A stretch of 64,000 nucleotides of DNA from an uncultured bacterium (GTDB lineage: Bacteria; Bacillota; Clostridia; Oscillospirales; Oscillospiraceae). The notes under the pieces are model-generated. The model did not search any database. It had not been told where the DNA came from and saw nothing but the letters and a program-made list of their open reading frames with translations. This document shows positions 41,771 to 49,397 of this stretch, one piece after another (position 1 is the stretch's first letter; each line of letters opens with the position of its first letter). Position numbers and translations under genes: made by a program. The DNA lies in assembly GCA_949840775.1 (NCBI GenBank), contig CATKXO010000001.1, positions 124,001 to 188,000 on the forward strand, in the 5' to 3' direction.

Positions 41771-42200
41771 AGTATTCTTCCTCCTGATGTTTGTTTTCAA
41801 AAAATTTATATAGGACATATATGATTGCAACGCATAGCCCGACCAAATCTAAAACCCATACGGTATTGGACTGAGGCAGGGGCATGACCCGGGGCAGAAG
41901 GATTAAGGCGGTCAGCGCGGCAAAAAGTGAAACCGTCCCCAACAGATTGAGCTGTTTTTTGTGGTCTTCTCCCCAATAAAAGTGTGCAAATTGAAAGAGA
42001 AAAACGAAGAACAGCAGGATGCCGTTCACCATACTGTAATTCTGCTGGGCGACAATCTCTGCCCACCTCTCCGGGCTGAACATCCCCATGGCATAATACT
42101 TTTCCATTTGCCGGAAATCTGCCCAGACACTGAAGGGCCCCAAGATGCCTACCACAAGGTATAACAGCCCAAACCACTGAGGGAGTTTCTTTTTCTTCAT
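41763..42200 (-). CDS. Four-helix membrane protein of unknown function
   Basis: Protein of 145 residues with four likely membrane segments (about 9-26, 58-75, 83-101, 112-130), a Lys-rich start (MKKKKLPQW) and an acidic end (HQEEEYYE). I do not recognise the family. It lies 10 bases after xpaC and overlaps telA by 8 bases, so it is made together with both and probably belongs to the same membrane system. GC content is lower than that of the neighbours. Confidence 0.8.
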   Translation of the reverse strand: MKKKKLPQWFGLLYLVVGILGPFSVWADFRQMEKYYAMGMFSPERWAEIVAQQNYSMVNGILLFFVFLFQFAHFYWGEDHKKQLNLLGTVSLFAALTALILLPRVMPLPQSNTVWVLDLVGLCVAIIYVLYKFFENKHQEEEYYE

Positions 42201-42210
42201 GGGTTTTTCT

Positions 42211-42909
42211 TCACAGATTCAGGGTGGGGCCGTCCATCCCGCCGGTGGGCCTGGTCCCGCCGGGCAGCCCTTCCTGGGAAAGCAGGTTTTCCATTACGGT
42301 GATGTCGGTGGAGATGTCCAGGGCCTCCTCCCCAAAGAGGGCGTCCAGCTGTTTATCGAAGGCGGCGCACAGGGTATCCAGCATAGTTTCTACCTTGGCC
42401 TTGGTAGCGTCAATGTTGCTGCCTGAGATGCCGGTGGAGTCCATCCGGTCATAGGCGTTGAGCAGCTTGATGGTGGTGGGCAGGAAGTAGTCCAAAAACC
42501 GGGATATCTGAGGCTGTTTGTCCGGATTTGCCATGACGTGGTCTATGATTTTTCCCGTGACCTCCTCCAGGTGGTCGATCTGGTCGGAAATCCTGGGGTC
42601 GGGGATGGCGTCGTTCAGCCGGCGCAGCTCAGAGATGGCCCGGTCCCTCTCCGTTCGGAGAGCGGCAATTTTTGTATCTGCTTCCTTCTTCTCGGGTTCG
42701 GGCTTTTTGTGCTCCTCCTTGGGAGCCTGGCCGGTCTGGAAGACCTTGTCGGGGAAAATGGCCTTGCCTGCCACGAAGACGGCCAGAGACAGCCCGGCAC
42801 AGAGCAGGTAGTCGCTGACCCGATGAAGGGGGAACAGAAGGGCGTAGCCCAGCCACACAATGCCCACCAGATAGATAGGCAGGACGGATATTTTTTTGCG
42901 GGTGGTCAT
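42211..42909 (-). CDS. xpaC: XpaC-like protein (5-bromo-4-chloroindolyl phosphate hydrolysis family)
   Basis: Protein of 232 residues. Two membrane helices near the start (about 9-27, 32-50), a charged linker, then the XpaC-type helical domain (LRTERDRAISELRRLNDAIPD, then HLEEVTGKIIDHVMANPDKQPQI and PTTIKLLNAYDRMDSTGISGSNI). Typical partner of TelA. First gene of the operon. The family name comes from an early phenotype in Bacillus and does not prove a phosphatase. Confidence 0.9.
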   Translation of the reverse strand: MTTRKKISVLPIYLVGIVWLGYALLFPLHRVSDYLLCAGLSLAVFVAGKAIFPDKVFQTGQAPKEEHKKPEPEKKEADTKIAALRTERDRAISELRRLNDAIPDPRISDQIDHLEEVTGKIIDHVMANPDKQPQISRFLDYFLPTTIKLLNAYDRMDSTGISGSNIDATKAKVETMLDTLCAAFDKQLDALFGEEALDISTDITVMENLLSQEGLPGGTRPTGGMDGPTLNL

Positions 42910-42984
42910 AGCGTACCTCCAGGGAATGAAGTCATTTCTATTTTACCCCCAATAGCGGGGGAGTGTCAAGAAAATTGGAACAGT

Positions 42985-43013
42985 TTGCAAAATCCCCGGA
43001 AGAGGGGTATAAT
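42985..43013 (+). promoter_or_regulatory. Promoter of the patatin gene
   Basis: TTGCAA and TATAAT separated by 17 bases, 38 bases before the start codon. Confidence 0.75.
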
Positions 43014-43051
43014 ATGGAAAAGCGCCCGGACATGGGCGCAGGAGGTTTCTT

Positions 43052-43900
43052 ATGAAGACAGGACTGGTACTGGAGGGCGGAGCCCTCCGGGCGATTTTTT
43101 CCAGCGGCGTGTGCGACGGCCTGCTGGACGGCGGAATTATGACGGACTATGTCGTCGGCGTGTCGGCGGGCATTGCCTACGGGGTGAGCTATGTGTCGAA
43201 GCAGCCCAGGCGAAACCTGGAGGTGGTCACCCGTTTTGCCCCTGACAGGCGGTACATGGGCTTGCGGAACCTGACCGATAGGGACAACCGCAGCTATTTT
43301 GGCCTGGAATTTGGATTTAGCACCATCCCCAATGAGCTGGTGCCCTTCGACTACGACACTTTTGCCGCTTTCCCCGGTGAGGTGGAGGCGGTGGTCACCA
43401 ACCTGAACACCGGCAGGGCGGACTATCTGCCCGTCCCCCGGAGGGACAGGGAGTCTGTGGTCCTCCAGGCCAGCTGTGCTATGCCGCTGCTGTTCCCCAT
43501 CTTTGAGATCGACGGCCAGCCCTATCTGGACGGCGGCATTGGAGATGCCATCCCCTGGCAGCGGGCGCTGGACAAGTGCGGCAGGGTGGTTGTGGTTCTC
43601 ACCCGTCCCCGGCACTACCGCCGTAAGCCGGACAAGGCGATGAAGCTGGTGCGGCGGAGATATAAGGATTATCCCGCCTTTGTGGAGGTTATGGAGCGCC
43701 GGGCGGAGGTGTACAACCGGGACCGGGAGGAGCTGTTCCAGGCGGAGCGGGAGGGGAAGCTGCTGGTGATTGCCCCTGAGTCCACCCTGGGGGTGGCCCG
43801 GACAGAGCGGGACACAGAGAAGCTCCGTCTGCTCTGGGCGGAGGGCTATCAGGCGGCCATCGACCGTTTGGAGGAGATCAGAGGCTATCTGCAAGGCTGA
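43052..43900 (+). CDS. Patatin-like phospholipase
   Basis: Probable acyl hydrolase of 282 residues with the Ser-Asp dyad of patatins. The oxyanion region is LVLEGGALR, the nucleophile elbow GVSAG and the catalytic Asp DGGIGD. A C-terminal helical part (210-282) is rich in Arg and Glu. No signal peptide, so it acts in the cytoplasm or at the inner membrane. Monocistronic by its own promoter; a small opposite-strand gene overlaps its end by 23 bases. Confidence 0.93.
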   Translation: MKTGLVLEGGALRAIFSSGVCDGLLDGGIMTDYVVGVSAGIAYGVSYVSKQPRRNLEVVTRFAPDRRYMGLRNLTDRDNRSYFGLEFGFSTIPNELVPFDYDTFAAFPGEVEAVVTNLNTGRADYLPVPRRDRESVVLQASCAMPLLFPIFEIDGQPYLDGGIGDAIPWQRALDKCGRVVVVLTRPRHYRRKPDKAMKLVRRRYKDYPAFVEVMERRAEVYNRDREELFQAEREGKLLVIAPESTLGVARTERDTEKLRLLWAEGYQAAIDRLEEIRGYLQG

Positions 43901-44087
43901 GGGCCGTCCCGGTGCGGTCCACTTGGCTGGGCTGGAGGGCATACAGGTTCAGGGTGTCCCCCACGATGGTGAAAAAGGCCCCCAGTTTGGCCAGCTGGGC
44001 CTGGCTCTGCCCCTGTGCCAACACGGCGGAAAGCGCCACTGCCATGGTGAGCAGTTCTCCGCTGTTGGCGTTATAGATGGAAGACAA
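43878..44087 (-). CDS. Small helical protein (DUF6774-like)
   Basis: Predicted protein of 69 residues: NSGELLTMAVALSAVLAQGQ followed by LAKLGAFFTIVGDTLNLYA. This pattern resembles short Clostridial proteins grouped as DUF6774. The TTG at 44087 lies 8 bases after AGGGG; a GTG at 44096 is in frame. It runs convergent to the patatin gene and overlaps it by 23 bases. Function unknown. Moderate confidence that it is a real gene, based on the family-like pattern. Confidence 0.55.
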   Translation of the reverse strand: MSSIYNANSGELLTMAVALSAVLAQGQSQAQLAKLGAFFTIVGDTLNLYALQPSQVDRTGTALSLADSL

Positions 44088-44153
44088 AATGACCACCCCT
44101 GGGCTATTCTATGCGGGATTGGCCCAGGGAGGTGCGGAAAAGGAGCGTTGCGT

Positions 44154-44576
44154 GTGAAAATCGTTGTCATCGACGGTCAGGGCGGACGGTTGGGCTGCCT
44201 GCTGGTGGAGGAGGTCAAAAAACGACTGCCCCAGGCCCAAATCTACGGGGTGGGCACCAATACTGTGGCCACCGCCGCCATGCTGAAGGCGGGGGCGGAC
44301 TTTGGGGCGACTGGAGAGAATCCGGTGGTCCGGAACGTGATGGATGCCGACGGGGTGCTGGGGCCGATCGGGGTGGTAGTGGCCAACGCCATCCTGGGGG
44401 AGGTCACCCCCGCCATGGCGGAAGCCGTGGGCAGCTGCCGGGCCAGAAAGTTCCTGGTGCCCATGAACAGCTGCGGCGTCCTGGTGGCCGGAGTGGCGGA
44501 GCTGTCCATGACCGCCTACGCGGCCCGGGCGGCAGAGCTGCTTGTAGCGGAGTTGAACCAGCCGGACGGTTTTTAA
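44154..44576 (+). CDS. DUF3842 family protein
   Basis: Protein of 140 residues with a Rossmann-like start (KIVVIDGQGGRLGCLLVEEV) and the conserved block GTNTVATAAMLKAGA ... GENPVVRNV ... GPIGVVVANAILGE. Function unknown; the Gly-rich start suggests nucleotide binding. The GTG at 44154 follows AGGAG by 8 bases. It stands alone, before the tRNA-Gln gene. Confidence 0.88.
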   Translation: MKIVVIDGQGGRLGCLLVEEVKKRLPQAQIYGVGTNTVATAAMLKAGADFGATGENPVVRNVMDADGVLGPIGVVVANAILGEVTPAMAEAVGSCRARKFLVPMNSCGVLVAGVAELSMTAYAARAAELLVAELNQPDGF

Positions 44577-44614
44577 GGGCGGTCCTGATTTCAGAAAAAA
44601 CTTGAAAATACCTC

Positions 44615-44642
44615 TTGACATTTTCTGAGCTTTTGCTATAAT
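44615..44642 (+). promoter_or_regulatory. Promoter of tRNA-Gln
   Basis: TTGACA, 16 bases, TGC-TATAAT: near-consensus with an extended -10, as expected for a stable RNA. Confidence 0.85.
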
Positions 44643-44672
44643 AACACTCGTCCCCGCGAGAGCGGGGCAGAT

Positions 44673-44746
44673 AGCCGGATTGTGTAAGGGTAGCACGACA
44701 GACTCTGACTCTGTTTGTGAGGGTTCGAATCCTTCTCCGGCTGCCA
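44673..44746 (+). tRNA. tRNA-Gln (anticodon CUG)
   Basis: Complete 74-base cloverleaf. The acceptor AGCCGGA pairs with TCCGGCT; the D arm is GTG/CAC; the anticodon arm is ACAGA-CTCTGAC-TCTGT with CTG at positions 34-36, U33 and A37. The T arm is GAGGG-TTCGAAT-CCTTC, and the CCA end is encoded. An integrase remnant faces it from the right, so this gene was probably used as an integration site. Confidence 0.95.
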
Positions 44747-44750
44747 GAAG

Positions 44751-44786
44751 GATTCCCTGGAATTGTGAAGGTTCCAGGGAATTTTC
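44751..44786 (+). terminator. Terminator of tRNA-Gln
   Basis: ATTCCCTGGAA pairs perfectly with TTCCAGGGAAT around a 9-base loop, followed by TTTCTCG. Confidence 0.85.
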
Positions 44787-44863
44787 TCGTTTATAGCGAA
44801 AAATTGCGTCTAAAAATTGTGGTACTAATTTATGCACCGGAGCCTGACCCTTTATTTGACCCT

Positions 44864-45040
44864 TTACAGGTTTGAAATGTACTTTTCCATGCGCTGGGCG
44901 CTGTCCTCTTTCATCTTCTCACTGACATGTCCATAAATATCCAGGGTAAAAGCTGCGGTGGCGTGGCCCAAGTTTCCCTGAACGGTCTTCACACTGTCAC
45001 CATTTTGGAGAGACAAAACGGCAAAAGTATGCCCATATAG
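44864..45040 (-). pseudogene. C-terminal remnant of a tyrosine-recombinase integrase
   Basis: On the minus strand the last ~58 codons of a phage/ICE integrase remain: HTFAVLSLQNGDSVKTVQ, then LGHATAAFTLDIYGHVSEK and QRMEKYISNL before TAA. The LGHA..YGH block carries the catalytic His and Tyr. The Arg that normally precedes HTFA is replaced by Gly, and all upstream parts are missing, so it cannot act. It points at the 3' end of tRNA-Gln, the usual position of an island integrase. Confidence 0.88.
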
Positions 45041-45043
45041 TAT

Positions 45044-45106
45044 AATAAGGACAAAGACGGAAACCCTTGTGGCTCAAGGGGATTCGGATTTGTCCTTATT
45101 CTTTTT
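45044..45106 (+). terminator. Long hairpin, probable terminator of the element
   Basis: AATAAGGACAAA (45044-45055) pairs with TTTGTCCTTATT (45089-45100), extended by inner CCCTTG/CAAGGG. CTTTTT follows. It abuts the integrase remnant and probably belonged to the mobile element. Confidence 0.75.
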
Positions 45107-45206
45107 CCACCTATTTTTCTTCAAAAAAGCACAGTTTTGAGTGTGGACAGAAGGGAGGTGTTAAATTAAGGACAAAGCAAATTTTACCACATAAGGAGGA
45201 ATCACA

Positions 45207-45639
45207 ATGAGAAGTTTAACATTGCCAGAGGCTTTTGAGCGAACGATGGCAATCCGCAGCACAATCTCCAAACTGCTCGAAAGCGTTGAGTATAACGAAT
45301 TCGGGGAGCAAGAATGCTGCGTGCATGTGGATAACAGTGACCCTGGTCAGACGATTTTGAAGAGGGTGTTGCGTGCTTCAGCGCAGAGATAACGGCAGAG
45401 GGCAATTACCAGCTGGTCAATATGACATATACCCTTTACTCAGTCTATATGGCCCTCATGGAAGAGGATGTCCCCGCACCGTTTACCGTCTTTACGGCGA
45501 TGTTGTCGGGTATGGATGGAACGGTGAGCCCCTGGTCAAGGTCGAGAAAGTCGAGCGGCTCACTGGCGAAGACCTCGGTTCGCTGGAAACCGCCAGAGAG
45601 GCGGCAGTCAAGGATATGATTGTCAAATTCCTAATGTAA
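45207..45639 (+). pseudogene. Frameshifted gene of the decayed element
   Basis: Start with a perfect site (AAGGAGGAATCACA, then ATG) and MRSLTLPEAFERTMAI. The coding signal then jumps to a second frame (FEEGVACFSAEITAEGNYQ) and near 45480 to a third (LYGDVVGYGWNGEPLVKVEK), ending TAA at 45639. Joined, the three pieces would give one protein of about 140 residues. I do not recognise the family. Two frameshifts mark it as decayed. Confidence 0.6.
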
Positions 45640-45674
45640 GCCGCCCCTACGATGCCAGCTCAGCTGGCTGGCAA

Positions 45675-45953
45675 TCAATCTGCTGCGGACGGTGCCATTT
45701 CCGACTGGTATGCCTCTGGGTGTTGAGCAACATACATCTTCAGTTTTTCCGGATCGATCTTTCGGAAACTCCTGTGCAGCTCTTTCTTGTCCAAATCCCC
45801 CGTTTCTTTCAACTGCTTTTCCCATTTTTGTATTGTCGATTTGGATACCTTGAAGACTTGATGTGTCGCTTCCAAGCTGTACCCCGCCTGTCTGTATTCA
45901 ATTGTCCGTTTCCTGTAGTCCTTTGAATAGCTTATGTCTTTATTATACTCGTG
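45675..45953 (-). pseudogene. IS630-type transposase N-terminal fragment
   Basis: About 90 codons of the helix-turn-helix domain of an IS630-family transposase: YSKDYRKRTIEYRQAGYS, then VFKVSKSTIQKWEKQLKETG and LHRSFRKIDPEKLKMYV. The sequence stops at HPEAYQSEMA where the catalytic part should follow, and no start codon lies near the expected N terminus. No terminal inverted repeats are visible. Confidence 0.75.
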
Positions 45954-46064
45954 ATTGTCCCCCTTTTCATCTGTTTTTACTATAAACCGCTTTTTCGCAT
46001 CTGCCCGGACACTGTGCAGGCCCAATTTTGACAAAATTTTCTTAAAATATTTCCAAAAAAATAT

Positions 46065-46086
46065 TTTAGATATATAAATATCTAAA
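46065..46086. promoter_or_regulatory. Palindromic operator candidate
   Basis: TTTAGATAT and ATATCTAAA, 9-base perfect arms with a 4-base centre, 63 bases before the XRE gene at 46150. A second inverted pair (TATCACC/GGTGATA) lies closer to that gene. Both may bind its product. Confidence 0.5.
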
Positions 46087-46149
46087 GGCTGTTCAACTAT
46101 TCCGTCAAATTGGTAAAATATCACCAAAAAAGGTAATGGCGGTGATATA

Positions 46150-46497
46150 ATGCCTAAAAGGAACAATCCTCTGGCGGCACAGATAGGGAGACGCATCTAC
46201 AAAAAGCGCAAGGACCTGGGTTTGACACAGGAGGAGCTGGCAGATCGTTCGGGTTTATCCCAGTCGTTCCTTACCTGTATAGAGCGGGGAGAAAAAGGTC
46301 CCGGCTTTGACAGTATTATCCGCATTAGTCGTGCGCTTGAAACCAGTACAGATTATTTGCTGATGGGTGTCATGCCGCAGGAGGAGTCGAATAATATTCT
46401 CTCACTTTTTGAACCTATGGACGAAACCCAAAGAAAGCTGGCTATAGAAATTTTAAAAGGAATCCTACTTATTGGCGGACACACTCCGCCGGGATAA
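46150..46497 (+). CDS. XRE-family helix-turn-helix regulator
   Basis: Regulator of 115 residues. HTH_3 domain: AAQIGRRIYKKRKDLGLTQEELADRSGLSQ at 8-37 is followed by SFLTCIERGEKGP and ISRALETSTDYLLMG. The tail (75-115) is helical. It lies in the AT-richer decayed element, 40 bases before a sigma-factor gene, and could control that cluster. Palindromes upstream suggest autoregulation. Confidence 0.9.
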   Translation: MPKRNNPLAAQIGRRIYKKRKDLGLTQEELADRSGLSQSFLTCIERGEKGPGFDSIIRISRALETSTDYLLMGVMPQEESNNILSLFEPMDETQRKLAIEILKGILLIGGHTPPG

Positions 46498-46536
46498 TAA
46501 TTGGGTACACTCTGAAGAAAAAGGTGGCAGGAAGGA

Positions 46537-47052
46537 ATGGGAATTTGGACAGGTACAGATCGGGAAGCGGAAGAGATAATCCAAAAAATTTATGAGGAAG
46601 AGTATGAAAAACTGGTCCGGTGTGCAATCTCATATCTAAAGGCAAAAAGCGACAGCGCGCATATACTCAGCAGAGCAGAAGATGTGGTACAGGAGCTGTT
46701 TGCTCTGGCCTGGAAACGCAGAAAGGACGTTCTGTCCAGCGAAAAGCCGGTGGGATGGCTGTACAAAGCCCTTCAGTACAAGGTATGGGAGCTGCTGAAG
46801 GAAGAAAACAGATGGACAGAGCTGCTGCTTCGGTACGAACAGTTCTATATCCAGCCCGACGAGGCGGATATCGACTTGAAATTGGATCTGGAGGGTCTTA
46901 TTTCCAAAGAAGATTTTTATTTGTTGTACAAACTTTATGTTGTGGGATATACATATCAGGAATTATGCAAAGAGACGGGCCTCACAAAATCGGCGTTGGG
47001 AGTTCGAATTCATAGGGTCAAACAGAAGGTTCGGGAAAAGCTGAACGAATAA
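46537..47052 (+). CDS. ECF-type RNA polymerase sigma factor
   Basis: Sigma-70 family protein of 171 residues. Region 2 spans about 10-85 (EEYEKLVRCAISYLKAK, then EDVVQELFALAWKRRKDVL and VGWLYKALQYKVWELLKEE). Region 4 spans about 120-170 (FYLLYKLYVVGYTYQELC, then LTKSALGVRIHRVKQKVREKL). The next gene encodes a one-helix membrane protein that fits an anti-sigma factor. The target promoter is not evident. Confidence 0.88.
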   Translation: MGIWTGTDREAEEIIQKIYEEEYEKLVRCAISYLKAKSDSAHILSRAEDVVQELFALAWKRRKDVLSSEKPVGWLYKALQYKVWELLKEENRWTELLLRYEQFYIQPDEADIDLKLDLEGLISKEDFYLLYKLYVVGYTYQELCKETGLTKSALGVRIHRVKQKVREKLNE

Positions 47053-47118
47053 TTTTTTTTGAATTGTGTAAACTTTTGACGCCGAATGTACATTACATTA
47101 TTAAAGGAGGCTTAACGT

Positions 47119-48006
47119 ATGACAGGCAAAGATGACAAGCATCTGCCTTACGATCTGGAAAATCTGAGTGTTCCAGAATTGGAGGCGCTGCTCCAGCAGG
47201 ATTTCCTTGCGTCGGACGGCAGTTCTCCTGATGTTGATTATATTATGGCAATTGTGGAGGTGATGCACAAAAAAGAGCAGGCTCAGCCGGATTATCAGCC
47301 TCTGGATACCGCGAAGGCGTGGGAGGAGCTTAAATCCTTCTACATCGCAGAGGAAGCAAATTCCATTGATTGCTCCGATGAAGGGCCCAAAGAAAAAGTG
47401 GTTGAACCCAAAACGGTACAACAGGTGCCAAAGCATAAAAAATTTAAAATATTCCGCAGATGCTTACTGATGGCCGCGTGCCTTTGCCTGCTAGTTGCCC
47501 TGACCTGCGTCCCAGTGTTCGGCTTTCACAGCTTTTTTCAAATGCTGGCCAGCTGGACCGCGGAACAGTTTGGATTCTATATGCCGTCGGAGACGCGTTC
47601 CGACCCTGAACAGATACCGGAAGAGTTTGCAGAGCTCCAGGACATCATGGAGAAGCTTGGCGTCGAGCTGATTGTGCCAAAATTTCCGGAGGGATATGAA
47701 GCAAGAAATGCTAAGCTGTCTTACATTCCCGATGACGGCATATTAAAATTTTCTATCGTGTATCAGCAAGAGGATGACTATTACATGTTTGTTGTCTATA
47801 GGAGCGGACACCAAACTGCCCATTTACATGAAAAAATCGAGTCTCTTGTAGAAACAAAAGCATATAATGGTATTGAACACTATTATCTAGAAAACGTTGA
47901 TAATAATACTGTCGCATGGTATATTGGTTCGACTGAGTACTATATTGTGACAAACAGGGAAACCTCTGATCTTAAAGAAATAATAGAATCAACATATAAT
48001 ACATGA
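47119..48006 (+). CDS. DUF4367-type membrane protein, probable anti-sigma factor
   Basis: Protein of 295 residues. A cytosolic part (1-108, LSVPELEALLQQDF, AKAWEELKSF), one membrane helix (about 112-134, CLLMAACLCLLVALTCVPVF) and an extracytoplasmic part with the DUF4367 pattern (LGVELIVPKFPEGYEA ... LKFSIVYQQEDDYYMFVVY). This layout fits an anti-sigma factor for the gene upstream, as in other Clostridial sigma/DUF4367 pairs. The start follows AAAGGAGG. Confidence 0.82.
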   Translation: MTGKDDKHLPYDLENLSVPELEALLQQDFLASDGSSPDVDYIMAIVEVMHKKEQAQPDYQPLDTAKAWEELKSFYIAEEANSIDCSDEGPKEKVVEPKTVQQVPKHKKFKIFRRCLLMAACLCLLVALTCVPVFGFHSFFQMLASWTAEQFGFYMPSETRSDPEQIPEEFAELQDIMEKLGVELIVPKFPEGYEARNAKLSYIPDDGILKFSIVYQQEDDYYMFVVYRSGHQTAHLHEKIESLVETKAYNGIEHYYLENVDNNTVAWYIGSTEYYIVTNRETSDLKEIIESTYNT

Positions 48007-48020
48007 GGTGTAGTTATAGT

Positions 48021-48446
48021 ATGAAAATAAAAAAATTTCTTTCCACCGTTCTATCCGTAATTTGTGTAGTAGCCTTATGTGTTCCGGTAAAAGCTATTGA
48101 ATCCAGAGCAAGTGCACAAATTGCTGCATACGCTATGCAAGTTAATCCACATTCTGGATATTTCTCTGTCTTTTTCTCAGTAACAGCTGCAGGAGAAGCG
48201 GATAAACTTGGCTGTGAGAGCATCTATGTTTATAAAATGGTAGATTTTGATTGGGAGCTTGTAAAAAAGGAAACCAAACGGGAAAATGACCCTGGCATGA
48301 GCATCAAAAATGATTATGACTACGCAAATAGCATCCACTGCAACAGCGAAGCGGGAGAAGCCTATAAGATAGAGGTCACTATTTTCGCTGAAAACTCAAA
48401 GGGCCGGGATACCAGGTCTCAGGTTTTCTATAATATTGGTGAATAG
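48021..48446 (+). CDS. Secreted protein of unknown function
   Basis: Protein of 141 residues with a clear signal peptide (MKIKKFLSTVLSVICVVALC, cleavage after VKA) and a beta-rich body (SGYFSVFFSVTAAGEADKLG, YKIEVTIFAENSKG). AT-rich. It lies 14 bases after the DUF4367 gene, so it is probably the output or ligand of the sigma/anti-sigma pair. Not recognised. Confidence 0.75.
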   Translation: MKIKKFLSTVLSVICVVALCVPVKAIESRASAQIAAYAMQVNPHSGYFSVFFSVTAAGEADKLGCESIYVYKMVDFDWELVKKETKRENDPGMSIKNDYDYANSIHCNSEAGEAYKIEVTIFAENSKGRDTRSQVFYNIGE

Positions 48447-48473
48447 CCCAAAGCATATTGTGGTTAAATGTAG

Positions 48474-48568
48474 TGCCGCATGACAGAAGTTCTATTCTGA
48501 CATGCGGCATTTCCCTACCATAGCTTTTTAAGACTGCACGCTCCAATGCTAAGCATTGGAGCTTTTTT
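48474..48568 (+). terminator. Tandem hairpins closing the sigma cluster
   Basis: First hairpin TGCCGCATG / CATGCGGCA (48474-48509) with a partly paired loop and TTT after it. Second hairpin GCTCCAATGCT / AGCATTGGAGC (48540-48562) with a single-base loop and a run of six T, a strong terminator. The stretch 48570-48749 holds no gene that I can see. Confidence 0.85.
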
Positions 48569-48749
48569 GATGCACCGCTGCAGCTTTCTGGAGGCAGGCG
48601 ATTCTATACACAGACAGCAGTTTACCTGATCACAGCAAAAAAAGTCAAAAAAAGGCGAAGAAATTGGAAATACCAGGAAGAAACAGGATTATCGTTCCTG
48701 TTCGAAACCAGGAAAAAACTGTACGATAAATACGTCGGAGGGGAGGACG

Positions 48750-48962
48750 GTGCTGAGGATAGTATTCGGGATGAACTTGAAATATTATAGGACGCGCCAA
48801 GGCCTGACCCAGGAGGAAGCAGCGGCAAAATGTGACATAAGCAGTGAGTATTGGGGGAAGATGGAGCGCGGAGTACAATCTGCAACATTGGATACCGTGG
48901 AAAAAGTAAGTATTGGCTTAAATATAAATGCCAGGGACTTGTTGAACGAAAGTCATTTGTGA
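48750..48962 (+). CDS. Small XRE-family helix-turn-helix protein
   Basis: Protein of 70 residues, a single HTH_3 domain: MNLKYYRTRQGLTQEEAAAK, then EYWGKMERGVQSATLDTVEK and LNINARDLLNE. The start is uncertain: the GTG at 48750 is only 3 bases from GGAGG, and an ATG at 48771 gives 63 residues. It lies 21 bases before the Spo0A-domain gene and is probably cotranscribed with it. Confidence 0.8.
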   Translation: MLRIVFGMNLKYYRTRQGLTQEEAAAKCDISSEYWGKMERGVQSATLDTVEKVSIGLNINARDLLNESHL

Positions 48963-48983
48963 ACATCCATATGGAGGAACATG

Positions 48984-49397
48984 ATGTATACCGAAATTTA
49001 TGATTTGTTGTATCAACTTGGTGTGACCGCAAATTACACCGGCTTTTTCCATACTGCTTACGCGGTTTCCCTATGTGCAGAACAACCTGACCGTCTGCTT
49101 CTGGTCACAAAGTGGTTATACCCGGAGGTGGCAAAGCAATACCATACAAACTGGAAAGCAGTGGAGCGAAATATCCGAACCGTAAGCGATATCATCTGGC
49201 GGGAAAACCGACCCTTATTGGAGCGGCTGGCCCGCAGGACTCTGTCAAAAAGACCCCGTACGACGCAACTTTTGGCCATTCTGGCTTCATCGTTGAGTTC
49301 CGGATGCCCGACGGTTCATGAGAATAAAATTACGACCCGATCCAGCGCCGCTGAACACCTCGCTTTTATTACCTCCGCATCTGGTGATAAGTCCTGA
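48984..49397 (+). CDS. Stand-alone Spo0A C-terminal DNA-binding domain protein
   Basis: The first 100 of 137 residues match the DNA-binding effector domain of Spo0A: LLYQLGVTANYTGFFHTAYA, then VTKWLYPEVAKQYHTNWKAV and ERNIRTVSDIIW. There is no receiver domain, so its DNA binding would not depend on phosphorylation. The last ~35 residues run into a recombinase remnant in another frame and are probably not original. The ATG at 48984 follows GGAGG by 6 bases. It may modulate sporulation or the element's own genes; that is inference. Confidence 0.8.
   Translation: MYTEIYDLLYQLGVTANYTGFFHTAYAVSLCAEQPDRLLLVTKWLYPEVAKQYHTNWKAVERNIRTVSDIIWRENRPLLERLARRTLSKRPRTTQLLAILASSLSSGCPTVHENKITTRSSAAEHLAFITSASGDKS

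Noticed and set aside
44821-44870. Plus-strand gene between tRNA-Gln and the element
   Set aside because: No frame with a ribosome binding site; the similarity is to integrase on the minus strand.
47076-47104. TTGACG-17-TATTAA before the DUF4367 gene
   Set aside because: Transcription from it would begin at or after the ribosome binding site AAAGGAGG, so it cannot serve the gene.
49112-49321. A 69-codon frame within the Spo0A-domain gene
   Set aside because: It is an alternative frame of a recognised coding region, without family features.
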